64,000 bases of DNA from Sporomusa malonica (GTDB taxonomy: Bacteria > Bacillota > Negativicutes > Sporomusales > Sporomusaceae), in contig NZ_FWXI01000001.1 of NCBI RefSeq assembly GCF_900176355.1, positions 248,001-312,000 on the forward strand. Reading direction: 5' to 3'. The notes beneath the pieces are model-generated. The model was not told the origin of the DNA and made no database searches. It saw nothing but the letters and a program-made list of their open reading frames with translations. Both the position numbers and the translations under genes were made by a program. This document shows, piece after piece, positions 1-9,725 of the stretch; position 1 is the stretch's first letter; the number at the start of each line of letters is the position of its first letter.

Positions 1-737
1 GGTTCAAGCAATATGCTGAATCGAGTTTTTTCTGTTGTGGGTTCGTCTAGATCTGCAAGGCTAGCGTGAGTGCCATATACTTGCTTAATGACGCTGAGAG
101 CCTCTTCGGTACGGCCTTTGCTGACAAGCCACCGGGGAGACTCTGGAGTACCCCAGCGACCGGTCACCAGAATAAGAGCGGGAAGAGCAGCGCTGCCTAA
201 CATCCAGCGCCAGGCATCAGGACTGGTATTTAACAGTAAATAGCCTACGATACCGGCCACAACGGCACCGGCGTACCAGGCGCTTGCCAATAACCCCATC
301 ATAGCGCCTCGATACTTACGGGGAGAAAACTCGGTTAACAACGAGGTTGCAATTGGATAATCTGCCCCAACGGCAATTCCAATAAGAAACCGTAATATAA
401 CTAATTCCCAAGGTGTACTAATAAACATTTGCAAAATTGAGATAATTATGATTGCGACAAGATCAATTTGATACATGAATTGGCGTCCAGTCAGATCTGT
501 CACATAACCAAAGATTGCTCCTCCCACTAACAGTCCGATAAGAGCTGCGGCGCCAATCATCCCTGTCCATAGTGCGTCCAGCTGGAGCTCAGGTTCCAGC
601 TGTAGTAAAGCCATTCCAATAATTGTAAGGATGTAGCCATCCAAAAAAGGGCCCCCACTGGTATAAACCGTAAGTTTTCTTAAAAAAGGGGTTAAGGGAG
701 AGTCTTCAATACAGGGGGAGTGGTTCACGTTTTTCAT
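1..737 (-). CDS. MFS transporter, N-terminal part (runs off window)
   Basis: About 245 residues of a major facilitator superfamily carrier are visible; the rest lies beyond base 1. The start at 737 follows AAGGAGG on the minus strand. After a short cytoplasmic N-terminus come several hydrophobic segments, a typical loop 2-3 signature (GYVTDLTGRQFMYQ), an RFLIGIAVGADYP segment, and RKYRGAMMG in loop 4-5. These fit the sugar/aromatic-acid porter branch (YdjK/PcaK-like). The substrate cannot be read from the sequence. It lies downstream of, and in the same orientation as, the sigma-54 regulator, with a strong hairpin between, so it is probably a separate transcript. Confidence 0.85.
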   Translation of the reverse strand, partial: MKNVNHSPCIEDSPLTPFLRKLTVYTSGGPFLDGYILTIIGMALLQLEPELQLDALWTGMIGAAALIGLLVGGAIFGYVTDLTGRQFMYQIDLVAIIIISILQMFISTPWELVILRFLIGIAVGADYPIATSLLTEFSPRKYRGAMMGLLASAWYAGAVVAGIVGYLLLNTSPDAWRWMLGSAALPALILVTGRWGTPESPRWLVSKGRTEEALSVIKQVYGTHASLADLDEPTTEKTRFSILLE

Positions 738-851
738 TTTTCAGCCTCCTTGACGTAGGGTCGTTGAGTTGCCTTGTTAATAATAAAGCAAATATCATGC
801 CAAATAGTGCGATATAGAAGCTGTACTGAAAAAAACATTTAATTAATAATT

Positions 852-917
852 AAGCCGCTCGTATTCTCCCTTCGTCTACCTATACCTTAAGGTATAGGTG
901 GGAGTTAAGAGCGGCTT
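852..917. terminator. Large hairpin with 22-bp perfect palindrome
   Basis: Outer arms AAGCCGCTC (852-860) and GAGCGGCTT (909-917) flank a secondary CTCCC/GGGAG pairing and a perfect 22-bp palindrome at 878-899 (half-site ACCTATACCTT). It directly follows the stop of the minus-strand regulator, so it can act as its terminator. The inner palindrome could also be an operator for the MFS gene downstream. There is no long T run. Confidence 0.5.
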
Positions 918-921
918 AGTC

Positions 922-2391
922 TCACTTTATAAACTCAGCTTTATAGGTGGATGATTTTATTCCCAGCTTGCGAAGCCGGTAATGCAAGTCTTGTCTGGAG
1001 ACTCCTAGCTGCTTGGCACTATCGCTTACATTGCCGTTCGTCATCTTTAAAGTGTTTTGAATTAAATCTGTTTCACACTGCCGCAGATATTCAACTAACA
1101 GTTTACTTGTTGGTGTCTCTGCTGCCGAAGTGTTGTTTGATTTATTTGCGGATAAATTACTGAGCATTCGTTTTACTAAAAAGGTGGGTAAATCCTCAAG
1201 AATTACCTCTGTCGCTGTATTTTCAACAATACTCATGGCACTTTCGATAACATGCTCCAGTTCGCGGACATTTCCCGGCCACTTATATAAAGATAATAGC
1301 TCTAATAGGTCGGGGGATATTTGCTTAATATTCAAATTCAATTGGTCGTTAAAGCGAGAAATAAACTCTTTAGAAAGTACGGGTATATCTTCTGGACGTT
1401 GTCTGAGTGGCGGGATATGCAGAACTACCGGCGTTAAGCGGTAGAGGAGATCATCACGGAATGAGCCATTACTGGCCGCTTCATACAAGTTTTGATTGGT
1501 TGCGCTGATTATCCGGCAGTTGATCGTACGCTCGGTTTTATCGCCAAGACGCCGGACTCGTTTATCTTGTAATAACCGTAATAGTTTTGCCTGTAACTGT
1601 ATACTTAACGAATTGATTTCATCCAAAAATAAAGTTCCATTTTCTGCCTGTTCACACAAGCCAGGGGCATCAATAGCGCCCGAGAAGGCACCTTTTACTG
1701 TACCCATGAGCAGACTTTCCATCAGTGTCTCAGGTATAGCCGCACAGTTGACAGCAATAAAAGGCCGTGAACTGTAGGGGCTCGCATTATGGATTCCTTG
1801 TGCAAACAGTTCTTTTCCTGTGCCGGTTTCGCCATAAATCATGACAGTGGAGGCCGTCGGTGCGATTCGCCGGGCTTGGTTAATCGCTTGTTTGATTGAG
1901 GGACTGATGCCGACAATATCATCAAGGCTAAAACTAGTGCCATTTGGCCGGTTTTTCGATTTGTTTTGGCCAAAACTATTCATAACCTTTGTTAAAAGCT
2001 CACTTATCGAAGGAATATCCCGGTTAATGGAATACACTGCCGTAAGTTCTCCATTTTCAAAAAATGGATAAGAGTTGTAAACAATATCAACCTTTTTCCC
2101 GGTATATAAATGGTAAGTCATATATTGTTCCAATAACGGTTTTTTGCTTTGCAGCACTGCCATGCGCTGGAGATTTTCCAGTGGTGGTAGTGAATATACG
2201 TCTGTATCTTTCTTTCCTAACATATTCTGTCGCTTTGTAGCCTCAATTCTTTCAAAAGCTCGATTATATATCAGAATGGTGCCATCTTTATTTGCGGCGT
2301 ACACACCTTCTGATATTGAGTCAATAATTTCATGCAATAATTGATTCTCGCTGCTTAATTCTTCCAGAGTTTTTTGCTTATTTTCAAGCAT
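922..2391 (-). CDS. Sigma-54-dependent transcriptional activator (PAS-AAA+-Fis)
   Basis: A 489-aa enhancer-binding protein. A PAS domain (about residues 12-125) probably senses a small molecule. The AAA+ domain (about 165-400) has Walker A GETGTGKE and Walker B LFLDEI. The sigma-54 contact loop reads GAFSGA rather than GAFTGA, and the segment before it is the GTVKGAF form of the RocR/BkdR-like subfamily. A Fis-type HTH lies at about 445-485. It is divergent from the BCCT-mtgABC operon, which has a -24/-12 promoter and dyads between the two genes, so it very likely activates that operon. The inducer is inferred to be betaine or a related amine. Confidence 0.88.
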   Translation of the reverse strand: MLENKQKTLEELSSENQLLHEIIDSISEGVYAANKDGTILIYNRAFERIEATKRQNMLGKKDTDVYSLPPLENLQRMAVLQSKKPLLEQYMTYHLYTGKKVDIVYNSYPFFENGELTAVYSINRDIPSISELLTKVMNSFGQNKSKNRPNGTSFSLDDIVGISPSIKQAINQARRIAPTASTVMIYGETGTGKELFAQGIHNASPYSSRPFIAVNCAAIPETLMESLLMGTVKGAFSGAIDAPGLCEQAENGTLFLDEINSLSIQLQAKLLRLLQDKRVRRLGDKTERTINCRIISATNQNLYEAASNGSFRDDLLYRLTPVVLHIPPLRQRPEDIPVLSKEFISRFNDQLNLNIKQISPDLLELLSLYKWPGNVRELEHVIESAMSIVENTATEVILEDLPTFLVKRMLSNLSANKSNNTSAAETPTSKLLVEYLRQCETDLIQNTLKMTNGNVSDSAKQLGVSRQDLHYRLRKLGIKSSTYKAEFIK

Positions 2392-2452
2392 ATAGAGATT
2401 TCAGCCCCTTTGCTTCGCACAATGTGCCTTATTTGGTAGAAAAGAATTTTTC

Positions 2453-2532
2453 AGTGAAAAAATTCTTTTCACTTGCATGTAAGTCCAATGGACATACTAC
2501 TTTTGCCAAACAGGTGAAAAAAAATTCTTCAC
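2453..2532. promoter_or_regulatory. Candidate enhancer sites (two related dyads)
   Basis: Dyad 1 has perfect arms AGTGAAAA (2453-2460) and TTTTCACT (2466-2473) around AATTC. Dyad 2 is related: GTGAA (2514-2518) and TTCAC (2528-2532), also with an AATTC core. They sit 110-190 bp upstream of the -24/-12 promoter, the usual distance for enhancer-binding proteins, and next to the divergent activator gene. Binding is inferred from repetition and position. Confidence 0.5.
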
Positions 2533-2565
2533 TGATAGACAAAATATGATATTGATTTAAGGGTT

Positions 2566-2606
2566 AAGACTCTTGTGAAAATAGCATGACTTTTCGCAAG
2601 AGTCTT
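2566..2606. promoter_or_regulatory. 16-bp inverted repeat between enhancer dyads and promoter
   Basis: Arms AAGACTCTTGTGAAAA (2566-2581) and TTTTCGCAAGAGTCTT (2591-2606) match with one mismatch across a 9-bp spacer. The inner GTGAAAA/TTTTC resembles the upstream dyads, so it may be a third activator site. A terminator role for the divergent gene is impossible from its position. Confidence 0.4.
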
Positions 2607-2641
2607 ACTATTTGCTGCATGCTGGCGTAATAACGTGATTA

Positions 2642-2657
2642 TGGCACGAGAATTGCA
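2642..2657 (+). promoter_or_regulatory. Sigma-54 (-24/-12) promoter of the betaine demethylation operon
   Basis: TGGCAC, five bases, then TTGCA matches the sigma-54 consensus with correct spacing. It lies about 130 bp before the BCCT start and downstream of a divergent sigma-54 activator gene. Confidence 0.88.
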
Positions 2658-2788
2658 ATGCTAGAAGGTGTGTTGAGTTTCAGGTGTTGCTTGATTTTAG
2701 TTGGGAGGGGGACCGATTCGACCGTAAAGTGTGTTACTTAGTTAAGTTAAATTAGGCTAATCCAAATTGTAGTTAGGAGGGGCGCGTA

Positions 2789-4384
2789 ATGAGTAAAGAG
2801 GAAAAAAAGATTGATCAAACGTTATTTTGGCCTCCGTTATTGTTGGTTGCCGCAGTATGTAGCGCAATTATTTTGAATCCTGAGGCTGGTACAAATGCCG
2901 TAAATAAAGTGTTCGCTTTTTTAACCGGTCAAATGGGCTGGACATATGAAGTTTTTGTTTTAGCGAATTTGGGGGTAGTGCTATATTTCATATTTGGTAA
3001 ATTTGCTAATAAGAGATTTGGCGGGGAGAAACCGGAATTTAGTACCCTGAGTTGGCTGGGGATGCTCTTTTCTGCAGGTACCTCTGCTGCGATTGTGTAT
3101 TGGAGCCCGATTGAATTCTACTTTTACCTTACAGCTCCACCTTTCGGTTTAGAGCCTATGTCACCACAAGCTACAGCTATGGCGACAGCCTATCCCTTGT
3201 TCCATTGGGGGCCGAGCAGCTATGCACTCTATGTAGGTGTCGGTGTGGTGTTCGGGTACCTGTTCTTTGTTCAGGGAAAGGAAGTTTTCCGGCCAAGTAC
3301 GGCGTGTGAAGCCTTGCTCGGTAAGCATGCCAACGGCTACTTGGGTAAAGCCATTGATATCTTTTATATGGTCGGGATTATTGCCGGGATCAGTACTTCG
3401 GTTGGGCTGGGAACGCCGCTGCTTAGTGAGGTTATTACCAAAATCACCGGCATTCCCCATACGTTAGGATTAGATGCAACAATACTGATTATTTGGACAG
3501 TCATTATTGGTATTAGCGTGTATGGCGGACTGGACAAAGGAATCAGACAGTTAAGCGATTTTAGAAATTGGCTGGGTTTTGCGCTATTGGCCTATGTTTT
3601 AGCAGTAGGACCGACCGCTTTTATGTTCAATAACTTTTTTGATAGCTTAGGAGTTATGTTTAATAACTACTTTAGAATGAGCCTCTATACTGACCCTATT
3701 CAAAAATCTGGATTCCCTCAAGGTTGGACAATCTTTTATTTCGCCTGGTTCATCGCTTTCGCTCTTAGCACAGGCATTTATCTGGCAAGAATTTCACGGG
3801 GAAGAACAGTCCGGGAATTTACGTTAGGTGCCACTTTTTCAGGTATTACCTGCGTCTATACGTATTTTATGGTCTTTGGTAACTATACAATGGATTTGCA
3901 AGCCCGCGGGGTGTTAAATCTCGCAGAAATAGTTAAAACACAGGGTGTGCCGCGCGCAATTGTAGAAATATTTGCGACCCTTCCCTATGCATCAATCATT
4001 CTACCGATCATTTTAGTGTTACTGTTTATTTCCACGGCAACCGTTATTAACAGTATAGCATATACGCTTGCTATGGTAACTACTGAAAAACTAAAAGCAG
4101 GCGAAGAACCTGCAAAATGGAACCGATTATTTTGGGCGCTGGTTTTAGGCGGTCTCTCGCTAACTCTTATCTTCCTGGGCGGTATGAAACCGCTGCAGGC
4201 TGCATCTGTTGCCGGGTCTTTCCCAACTATGTTTATCATGGCCATTATAATAATCGGTTTCATTAAAAAAGCAGGCAAAGACTGGGTTGATTCAGATGAA
4301 ACAAAGTCTGTAGACCTAACCGATGCCAGGTTAGCCACAGAGCAAACGGTTAATCCAGAAAATGTTAACAATATCAAAGCTTAA
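2789..4384 (+). CDS. BCCT family betaine/carnitine/choline transporter
   Basis: A 531-aa membrane protein with about 12 hydrophobic segments. It carries the BCCT features: an SAGTSAAIVYWSPIEF segment in TM3-4 (glycine stretch), and an aromatic WTIFYFAWFIAFALSTGIY segment (TM8 region). The start follows AGGAGGGG. It is the first gene of the mtg operon, so its job is probably uptake of glycine betaine as growth substrate, not osmoprotection. Long regulatory C-terminal tails of osmosensing members are absent; the tail after the last TM is only about 35 residues. A carnitine or choline substrate cannot be excluded. Confidence 0.9.
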   Translation: MSKEEKKIDQTLFWPPLLLVAAVCSAIILNPEAGTNAVNKVFAFLTGQMGWTYEVFVLANLGVVLYFIFGKFANKRFGGEKPEFSTLSWLGMLFSAGTSAAIVYWSPIEFYFYLTAPPFGLEPMSPQATAMATAYPLFHWGPSSYALYVGVGVVFGYLFFVQGKEVFRPSTACEALLGKHANGYLGKAIDIFYMVGIIAGISTSVGLGTPLLSEVITKITGIPHTLGLDATILIIWTVIIGISVYGGLDKGIRQLSDFRNWLGFALLAYVLAVGPTAFMFNNFFDSLGVMFNNYFRMSLYTDPIQKSGFPQGWTIFYFAWFIAFALSTGIYLARISRGRTVREFTLGATFSGITCVYTYFMVFGNYTMDLQARGVLNLAEIVKTQGVPRAIVEIFATLPYASIILPIILVLLFISTATVINSIAYTLAMVTTEKLKAGEEPAKWNRLFWALVLGGLSLTLIFLGGMKPLQAASVAGSFPTMFIMAIIIIGFIKKAGKDWVDSDETKSVDLTDARLATEQTVNPENVNNIKA

Positions 4385-5334
<950 letters not shown>

Positions 5335-5335
<1 letters not shown>

Positions 5336-5356
5336 CCGTGGAGCTTTGCTCCCGGT
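5335..5356 (+). other. Intercistronic hairpin mtgA-mtgB
   Basis: A short stem (ACCG plus GGAGC pairing with GCTCC plus CGGT, one bulge, TTT loop) begins at the mtgA stop. It has no T tract, so it is more likely an mRNA stability or processing element than a terminator. Confidence 0.35.
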
Positions 5357-5391
5357 AGATATAATGACAATAATAGAAAGAGGTGCTGGCA

Positions 5392-6819
5392 ATGTTACCC
5401 AAATTTAATGTATTAACACCTGAGCAGGTGAATCAGGTCCATGAACAGAGTATGAAAATTCTGAGTGAGATTGGTGTAGAATTTTCATACCAACCGGCTC
5501 TTGACGTTTTGCAAGCGAAGGGGCAAAGGATAGAAGGGCAGCGGGTCTACTTCAAAAGGCAGTTTGTGGAAGAACAAGTGGCTAAGGCGCCTGCCGAATT
5601 TACTCTTCATGCGCGTAACCCGCAAAATAACCTGGTAGTTGGTGGCGAGAATATCATTTATATGCCTGGTTATGGAGCTCCGTTTATCCATGACGTTGAT
5701 GGCAAGCGGCGCAACTCAGTAATGGAAGACTTTGATAATTTCGTCAAACTGGCTCAAATGAGTCCTAATATGCACATGACTGGCGGAAATTCCGCAGAGC
5801 CTACCGATGTTCCTGATTCAATCAGACATTTGAAAATGGTCTATAGTTCAATAACGAATTCTGATAAATGCTTTATGGGCAGTGCCTCTGGTTATGAAAA
5901 AGCCCAAGATAGTATCGAAATGGCTGCCATTCTTTTTGGCGGGAAAGAAGTAATTAAGGAGAAACCAGCCTTAATCTGCCTCATCAACTCAGTAACCCCA
6001 CTAAAATATGATGACCGTATGCTCGGGGCCTTGATGGCTTATGCTGAGGCCGGTCAGGCTATGGTTATTGCTTCCTTGGTTATGGCTGGGTCAACAGGAC
6101 CGGCAACAATGGCAGGTGCTTTAGCCCTGCAGAATGCTGAAGTATTAGCTGGTATCACATTAGCACAAAGTATTAATCCAGGCACGCCAGTGGTTTATGG
6201 ATCAACATCAGCCATCACCGATATGCAGACAGGATCATTGTCCATCGGCAATCCGGAAGGCGCGCTGTTTACTTCTGCCAGTGCTCAAATGGCCAGGACT
6301 TATCGAGTTCCCAGCCGGGGAGGCGGTGGCCTGAACGATGCTAAGATTGTCGATGCCCAGGCCGGGTACGAATCAATGATGACACTGATGGCTGCCAGTG
6401 TGTCAGGGATCAACTTCGTTCTGCATACAGCAGGGATACTGCAATATTTCATGGCCATGTCATATGAAAAATTCATCGTCGATGATGAGATCGCTGGTAT
6501 GGTTTTACGGTATATTAAAGGCATTGACTTTTCAGAGGATAAGTTTGCCTTTGATGTCATAGCAAAAGTTGGGCCAGGCGGACATTTCCTTACTCAGAAG
6601 CATACCCGTCAAAACCATGGCAAAGAGCTTCGGCGGGCTACACTTAGTGACCGGTTGTCTTATGACGGTTGGGGTAAGGAGCATCTGGATACTAACCAGC
6701 GGGCTGAGAGAAAGTGGAAAGCTATGCTGGCTGAATACCAAGCGCCAGTACTGGATAGCGGTGTGAATCAAGCGCTTTGCTCTTTCATTGAGAAGAGAAC
6801 AACTGAAATAAAAGACTAG
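5392..6819 (+). CDS. mtgB: Glycine betaine:corrinoid methyltransferase, non-pyrrolysine MttB family
   Basis: A 475-aa member of the trimethylamine methyltransferase superfamily (COG5598). Genuine MttB needs pyrrolysine encoded by UAG; here the frame is uninterrupted over near full family length, so this belongs to the non-Pyl group that demethylates quaternary amines (MtgB, glycine betaine to dimethylglycine). The ATG at 5392 is preferred: AAGAGGTG just upstream is its ribosome site and overlaps the alternative GTG at 5383. Immediate neighbours mtgA and a corrinoid protein plus the BCCT carrier support betaine as substrate. Proline betaine or carnitine remain possible. Confidence 0.85.
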   Translation: MLPKFNVLTPEQVNQVHEQSMKILSEIGVEFSYQPALDVLQAKGQRIEGQRVYFKRQFVEEQVAKAPAEFTLHARNPQNNLVVGGENIIYMPGYGAPFIHDVDGKRRNSVMEDFDNFVKLAQMSPNMHMTGGNSAEPTDVPDSIRHLKMVYSSITNSDKCFMGSASGYEKAQDSIEMAAILFGGKEVIKEKPALICLINSVTPLKYDDRMLGALMAYAEAGQAMVIASLVMAGSTGPATMAGALALQNAEVLAGITLAQSINPGTPVVYGSTSAITDMQTGSLSIGNPEGALFTSASAQMARTYRVPSRGGGGLNDAKIVDAQAGYESMMTLMAASVSGINFVLHTAGILQYFMAMSYEKFIVDDEIAGMVLRYIKGIDFSEDKFAFDVIAKVGPGGHFLTQKHTRQNHGKELRRATLSDRLSYDGWGKEHLDTNQRAERKWKAMLAEYQAPVLDSGVNQALCSFIEKRTTEIKD

Positions 6820-6883
6820 TTTCAGATTTCATTACGACGGCGCATAAAAATATAAAGCAAAAGATTAATGGAGGTATAATGAT

Positions 6884-7531
6884 ATGAGTGAGATTTTTGA
6901 AAACTTAAAGCAGGCTATTCTTGATGGTGATGAAGATCTGGTTGTTGAATATTGCCAGCAAGTTATTGATGACAATATTGACCCGGTTGCAGCTATCGAA
7001 AAAGGTCTTATTAAAGGCATTGAAGAGCTTGGGGCAAAATGGAAAGCTGGGGAAGCATTTTTGCCAGATGTAATGATGGCAGCAGATGCTCTTAAAGCCG
7101 GCCTTGATATGCTTGAGCCGGTTATTGCCGAATCAGGAGCTACTGGCGGCGATGCCAAAGGAAAGGTTATTGTAGGTCAGGTTGCCGGTGATATTCATGA
7201 TATCGGCAAAAATATCGTTGGTGCCATGATGACTGCAGCCGGTTATAAAGTATATGATATCGGTATTGACCAACCGGCAGAAAACTTCCTGGCCAAAGCC
7301 GAAGAAGTAGGTGCGACCATCATCGCGGCAGGGGCCCTGCTGACTACCACGATGGCTGCTCAAAAAAATATTATCGAATATCTCAAGAGTAAGAATGTGC
7401 GGGAAAAATATAAAGTAATGATCGGCGGCGGCCCTACCAGCCAGGCCTTTGCTGATGAGATTGGTGCCGATGCCTGGGCCGAAACTGCTGACGAGGCGGT
7501 TGTCCTGTGCGATAAGTTGATTGCCGGATAA
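6884..7531 (+). CDS. mtgC: Corrinoid protein (methyl carrier)
   Basis: A 215-aa B12-binding protein of the MtbC/MttC/MtgC family. Residues 1-85 form the helical cap domain; the Rossmann-like B12 domain follows. The cobalt-ligating DxHxxG motif is seen as D103-I-H105-D-I-G108, with the distal GG segment (MIGGGPTS) near the C-terminus. It is the last gene of the BCCT-mtgA-mtgB operon and should shuttle the methyl group from MtgB to MtgA. RBS GGAGG lies upstream of the ATG. Confidence 0.9.
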   Translation: MSEIFENLKQAILDGDEDLVVEYCQQVIDDNIDPVAAIEKGLIKGIEELGAKWKAGEAFLPDVMMAADALKAGLDMLEPVIAESGATGGDAKGKVIVGQVAGDIHDIGKNIVGAMMTAAGYKVYDIGIDQPAENFLAKAEEVGATIIAAGALLTTTMAAQKNIIEYLKSKNVREKYKVMIGGGPTSQAFADEIGADAWAETADEAVVLCDKLIAG

Positions 7532-7620
7532 TAAAGAAAGCACGGCTTGCGACGAGCCTTTGGCGACAGCGGAAGTCGATGCTGCCCTTATCCAGGAGAA
7601 AGTTATACTTTCTATCAGGA
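7532..7620 (+). repeat. Dispersed intergenic repeat, copy 1
   Basis: About 88 bp starting at the mtgC stop. It matches, in inverted orientation, 62212-62299 with roughly ten differences or small gaps. Shared landmarks: ACGGCTTGCG, GCGACAGCGGAAG, TGCCCTTATCCAG and the small dyad GAAAGTTATACTTTC. No ORF spans it. The two copies lie 54.6 kb apart and outside any other duplication, so it looks like a dispersed repeat family. Confidence 0.8.
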
Positions 7621-7632
7621 GAACAGAAGTAG

Positions 7633-7674
7633 AACTGGCCTTTCCCCTTCGTAGCAGTTGGGGTGAGGCCAGTT
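7633..7674 (+). terminator. Rho-independent-like terminator of the mtg operon
   Basis: AACTGGCC (7633-7640) pairs with GGCCAGTT (7667-7674), with an inner CCCC/GGGG pairing, followed by a short T run. It closes the mtg operon after the repeat element. Confidence 0.6.
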
Positions 7675-7798
7675 TTATGTAATCGAGGGATCGACAATCT
7701 TATTACATATGGTTATATTTATTCTAATTTTACCGGAAATACTAATTTGTGTATTAGAAAAACGATTGGTTATTACACAGTGGAGGCTTATCAAATTA

Positions 7799-8392
7799 AT
7801 GCCCATGGAACTAACGGCACAAGCCTTGCTTAGCAATCTAGGTGACTACGGCTATGCTGCAGTATTTGCAGCAATGCTGCTAACAGGTATGGGGTTGCCT
7901 TTACCCGGTGAATTAACATTGGGTTTTACCGGCTATTTAGTGTACAGCAGTCAGTTCGATTTGCTTCCTGCCATAGCCGCCACCACGATAGGTGACTTGT
8001 TTGGGGCTATGATTAGTTACGGTATGGGATTTTTTGCCAGAACAAAGGTTGTAGCCCGATATTTTAGTTTCCTCATACCGTCTGAGTCCAGACTTGCAAA
8101 GCTTACTCAATGGCTTGAGCAGTATGGTATTTTAGCATTAGTGTTTGGCAGGCTTTTGCCGGTTATCCGCGGCGCTATTCCCATACCGGCAGGCTTTGTG
8201 CACATGAATGTTAAGTCATATATTTTGAGTAATCTTTTTAGCTCATTGATTTGGTGCAGTGCACTGATCTACTTAGGTTTGGAATTAGGTCATAATTGGC
8301 AGTTGCTATCAGGTTTGGCAAAAGATGCTGGTCTGGTCGCTGCCGGAATACTTACTATAGCTTTAGCAGGATGGTATTTAACCCGCAAATAA
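7799..8392 (+). CDS. DedA family membrane protein
   Basis: About 197 aa from the chosen ATG (7799), which follows GGAGG; an in-frame upstream extension to 7709 adds 30 residues but lacks a ribosome site. Typical DedA (SNARE-associated) features: early GLPLPGELTLG, a central FGRLLPVIRGAIPIPAGF segment (conserved F/GRxxPxxR...PAG), and about four TM helices. DedA proteins are implicated in undecaprenyl-phosphate or phospholipid flipping and membrane homeostasis. It stands alone between the mtg operon and the phosphodiesterase gene. Confidence 0.85.
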   Translation: MPMELTAQALLSNLGDYGYAAVFAAMLLTGMGLPLPGELTLGFTGYLVYSSQFDLLPAIAATTIGDLFGAMISYGMGFFARTKVVARYFSFLIPSESRLAKLTQWLEQYGILALVFGRLLPVIRGAIPIPAGFVHMNVKSYILSNLFSSLIWCSALIYLGLELGHNWQLLSGLAKDAGLVAAGILTIALAGWYLTRK

Positions 8393-8494
8393 TGAATAGT
8401 ATGTTAATATAAAGATAATACAACCATAACAAATCCCATTGTTTTCCAATGTATAATTTATCCAAGTGGAAAAATAGTACAAGGGGGATTTGTA

Positions 8495-9646
8495 ATGCAT
8501 AAAGGAAAATGCAATTGGAGACGTCTTATTGCGACCGGTATTACTGCGGCACTATTAACATCTGGGGTGAATATGCTGACCATGAATTTTGTTGAGGCAA
8601 AAGCCAGTCCCCCAATCTTTGATTTTGAGGCTCATCGCGGCGGGCGTGATGCCCGTCCGGAAAACACGCTGGTTGCCTTTGCTTATGCCATGGAACTAGG
8701 GGTAACTACCCTGGAAATGGATATGCAAATGACTAAGGATGGAAGAATTGTAATTAGCCATAATCCATTTATGAATAGTAATTTAGCTAAAGGGCCGAAC
8801 GGCAATTATGTAGAACCTGGGAAATATGATATCCGTAAAATGACTTTATCTGAGGTAAAACAGTTTGATCTTGGAACTATGAACCCGGCAGCTGGCGACT
8901 ATTATGAAGGCCATGGCAAAACCCAGTTATCCTATCCAGGCACCAAGATGCCTACGCTGGAAGAAGTATTTGAGCTGGCAAATTCGTATGGTAATGATAA
9001 AGTAATGTTTAATATTGAGACCAAATCGTATCCTGATCCCGCTTTCCCAGAGGCTAAAAACAGCCCTGAACCAGCCGTGTTTGCAAAAAAAGTCTATGAA
9101 ATCATTAAAAAATACCATATGGAAGACCGTGTTATGTTCCAGTCGTTTGACTGGCGGACCTTAAAAGAGATGAAAAAATTAGACCCCAAAATTACCCTGG
9201 TAGCACTTACCTGCGAACAGCCGTCATGGGGTCGTGACAGTATGTGCCGCCAGCCTGGTGAACCGGGGGCCTCTCCCTGGATGGCCGGCCTGGACATTGA
9301 CGCTTTTAAAGGCGACTATGTAAAAGCGGCTAAAGCCATTGGCGCTGATGTTGTCTCGCCTTACTGGGAAGAGTTATCCCATGAATTAGTCAGTGAGGCG
9401 CATGAACTTGGCATGAAAGTCGTACCCTGGACTGTAAACAATCCGACTAAGATGAACATGCTGCTGGATATGGGGGTTGACGGTATTATCACTGATAAGC
9501 CGTGGCTGCTGCGGGACGTTTTGATACAAAGAGGGGTTGCTGTAGCCGAACCAACGGTCAATACCAATAGTCCTTACCATACCGGAGTCGGCATTGCGAC
9601 AGGCGATACGAAAAAGCTAGCTAAGGGCACAGATTCTGCGGAATAA
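8495..9646 (+). CDS. Secreted glycerophosphodiester phosphodiesterase
   Basis: A 383-aa GlpQ-type enzyme hydrolysing glycerophosphodiesters to glycerol 3-phosphate and an alcohol. A basic N-terminus (MHKGKCNWRR) and hydrophobic stretch form a signal peptide, probably cleaved after AKA around residue 36. The catalytic core is clear: HRGG, ENT, the metal-binding EMDMQ (E and D), and ISHNP general base His. WTVN and GIITDKP at the C-terminal side complete the TIM barrel. RBS AAGGGGG precedes the ATG. It is monocistronic with its own terminator and probably recycles phospholipid head groups in the periplasm. Confidence 0.92.
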   Translation: MHKGKCNWRRLIATGITAALLTSGVNMLTMNFVEAKASPPIFDFEAHRGGRDARPENTLVAFAYAMELGVTTLEMDMQMTKDGRIVISHNPFMNSNLAKGPNGNYVEPGKYDIRKMTLSEVKQFDLGTMNPAAGDYYEGHGKTQLSYPGTKMPTLEEVFELANSYGNDKVMFNIETKSYPDPAFPEAKNSPEPAVFAKKVYEIIKKYHMEDRVMFQSFDWRTLKEMKKLDPKITLVALTCEQPSWGRDSMCRQPGEPGASPWMAGLDIDAFKGDYVKAAKAIGADVVSPYWEELSHELVSEAHELGMKVVPWTVNNPTKMNMLLDMGVDGIITDKPWLLRDVLIQRGVAVAEPTVNTNSPYHTGVGIATGDTKKLAKGTDSAE

Positions 9647-9655
9647 AGCAATGAT

Positions 9656-9699
9656 AAAAACCTCTCTGCTTCGCACCTTGTGCGGCAGAGAGGTTTTTT
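9656..9699. terminator. Bidirectional rho-independent terminator
   Basis: AAAAACCTCTCTGC (9656-9669) pairs with GCAGAGAGGTTTTTT (9685-9699). It lies between the convergent phosphodiesterase and ABC ATPase genes and can serve both. Confidence 0.9.
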
Positions 9700-9725
9700 G
9701 CGCAAAAAATTAAAAAAGCCGTAAA

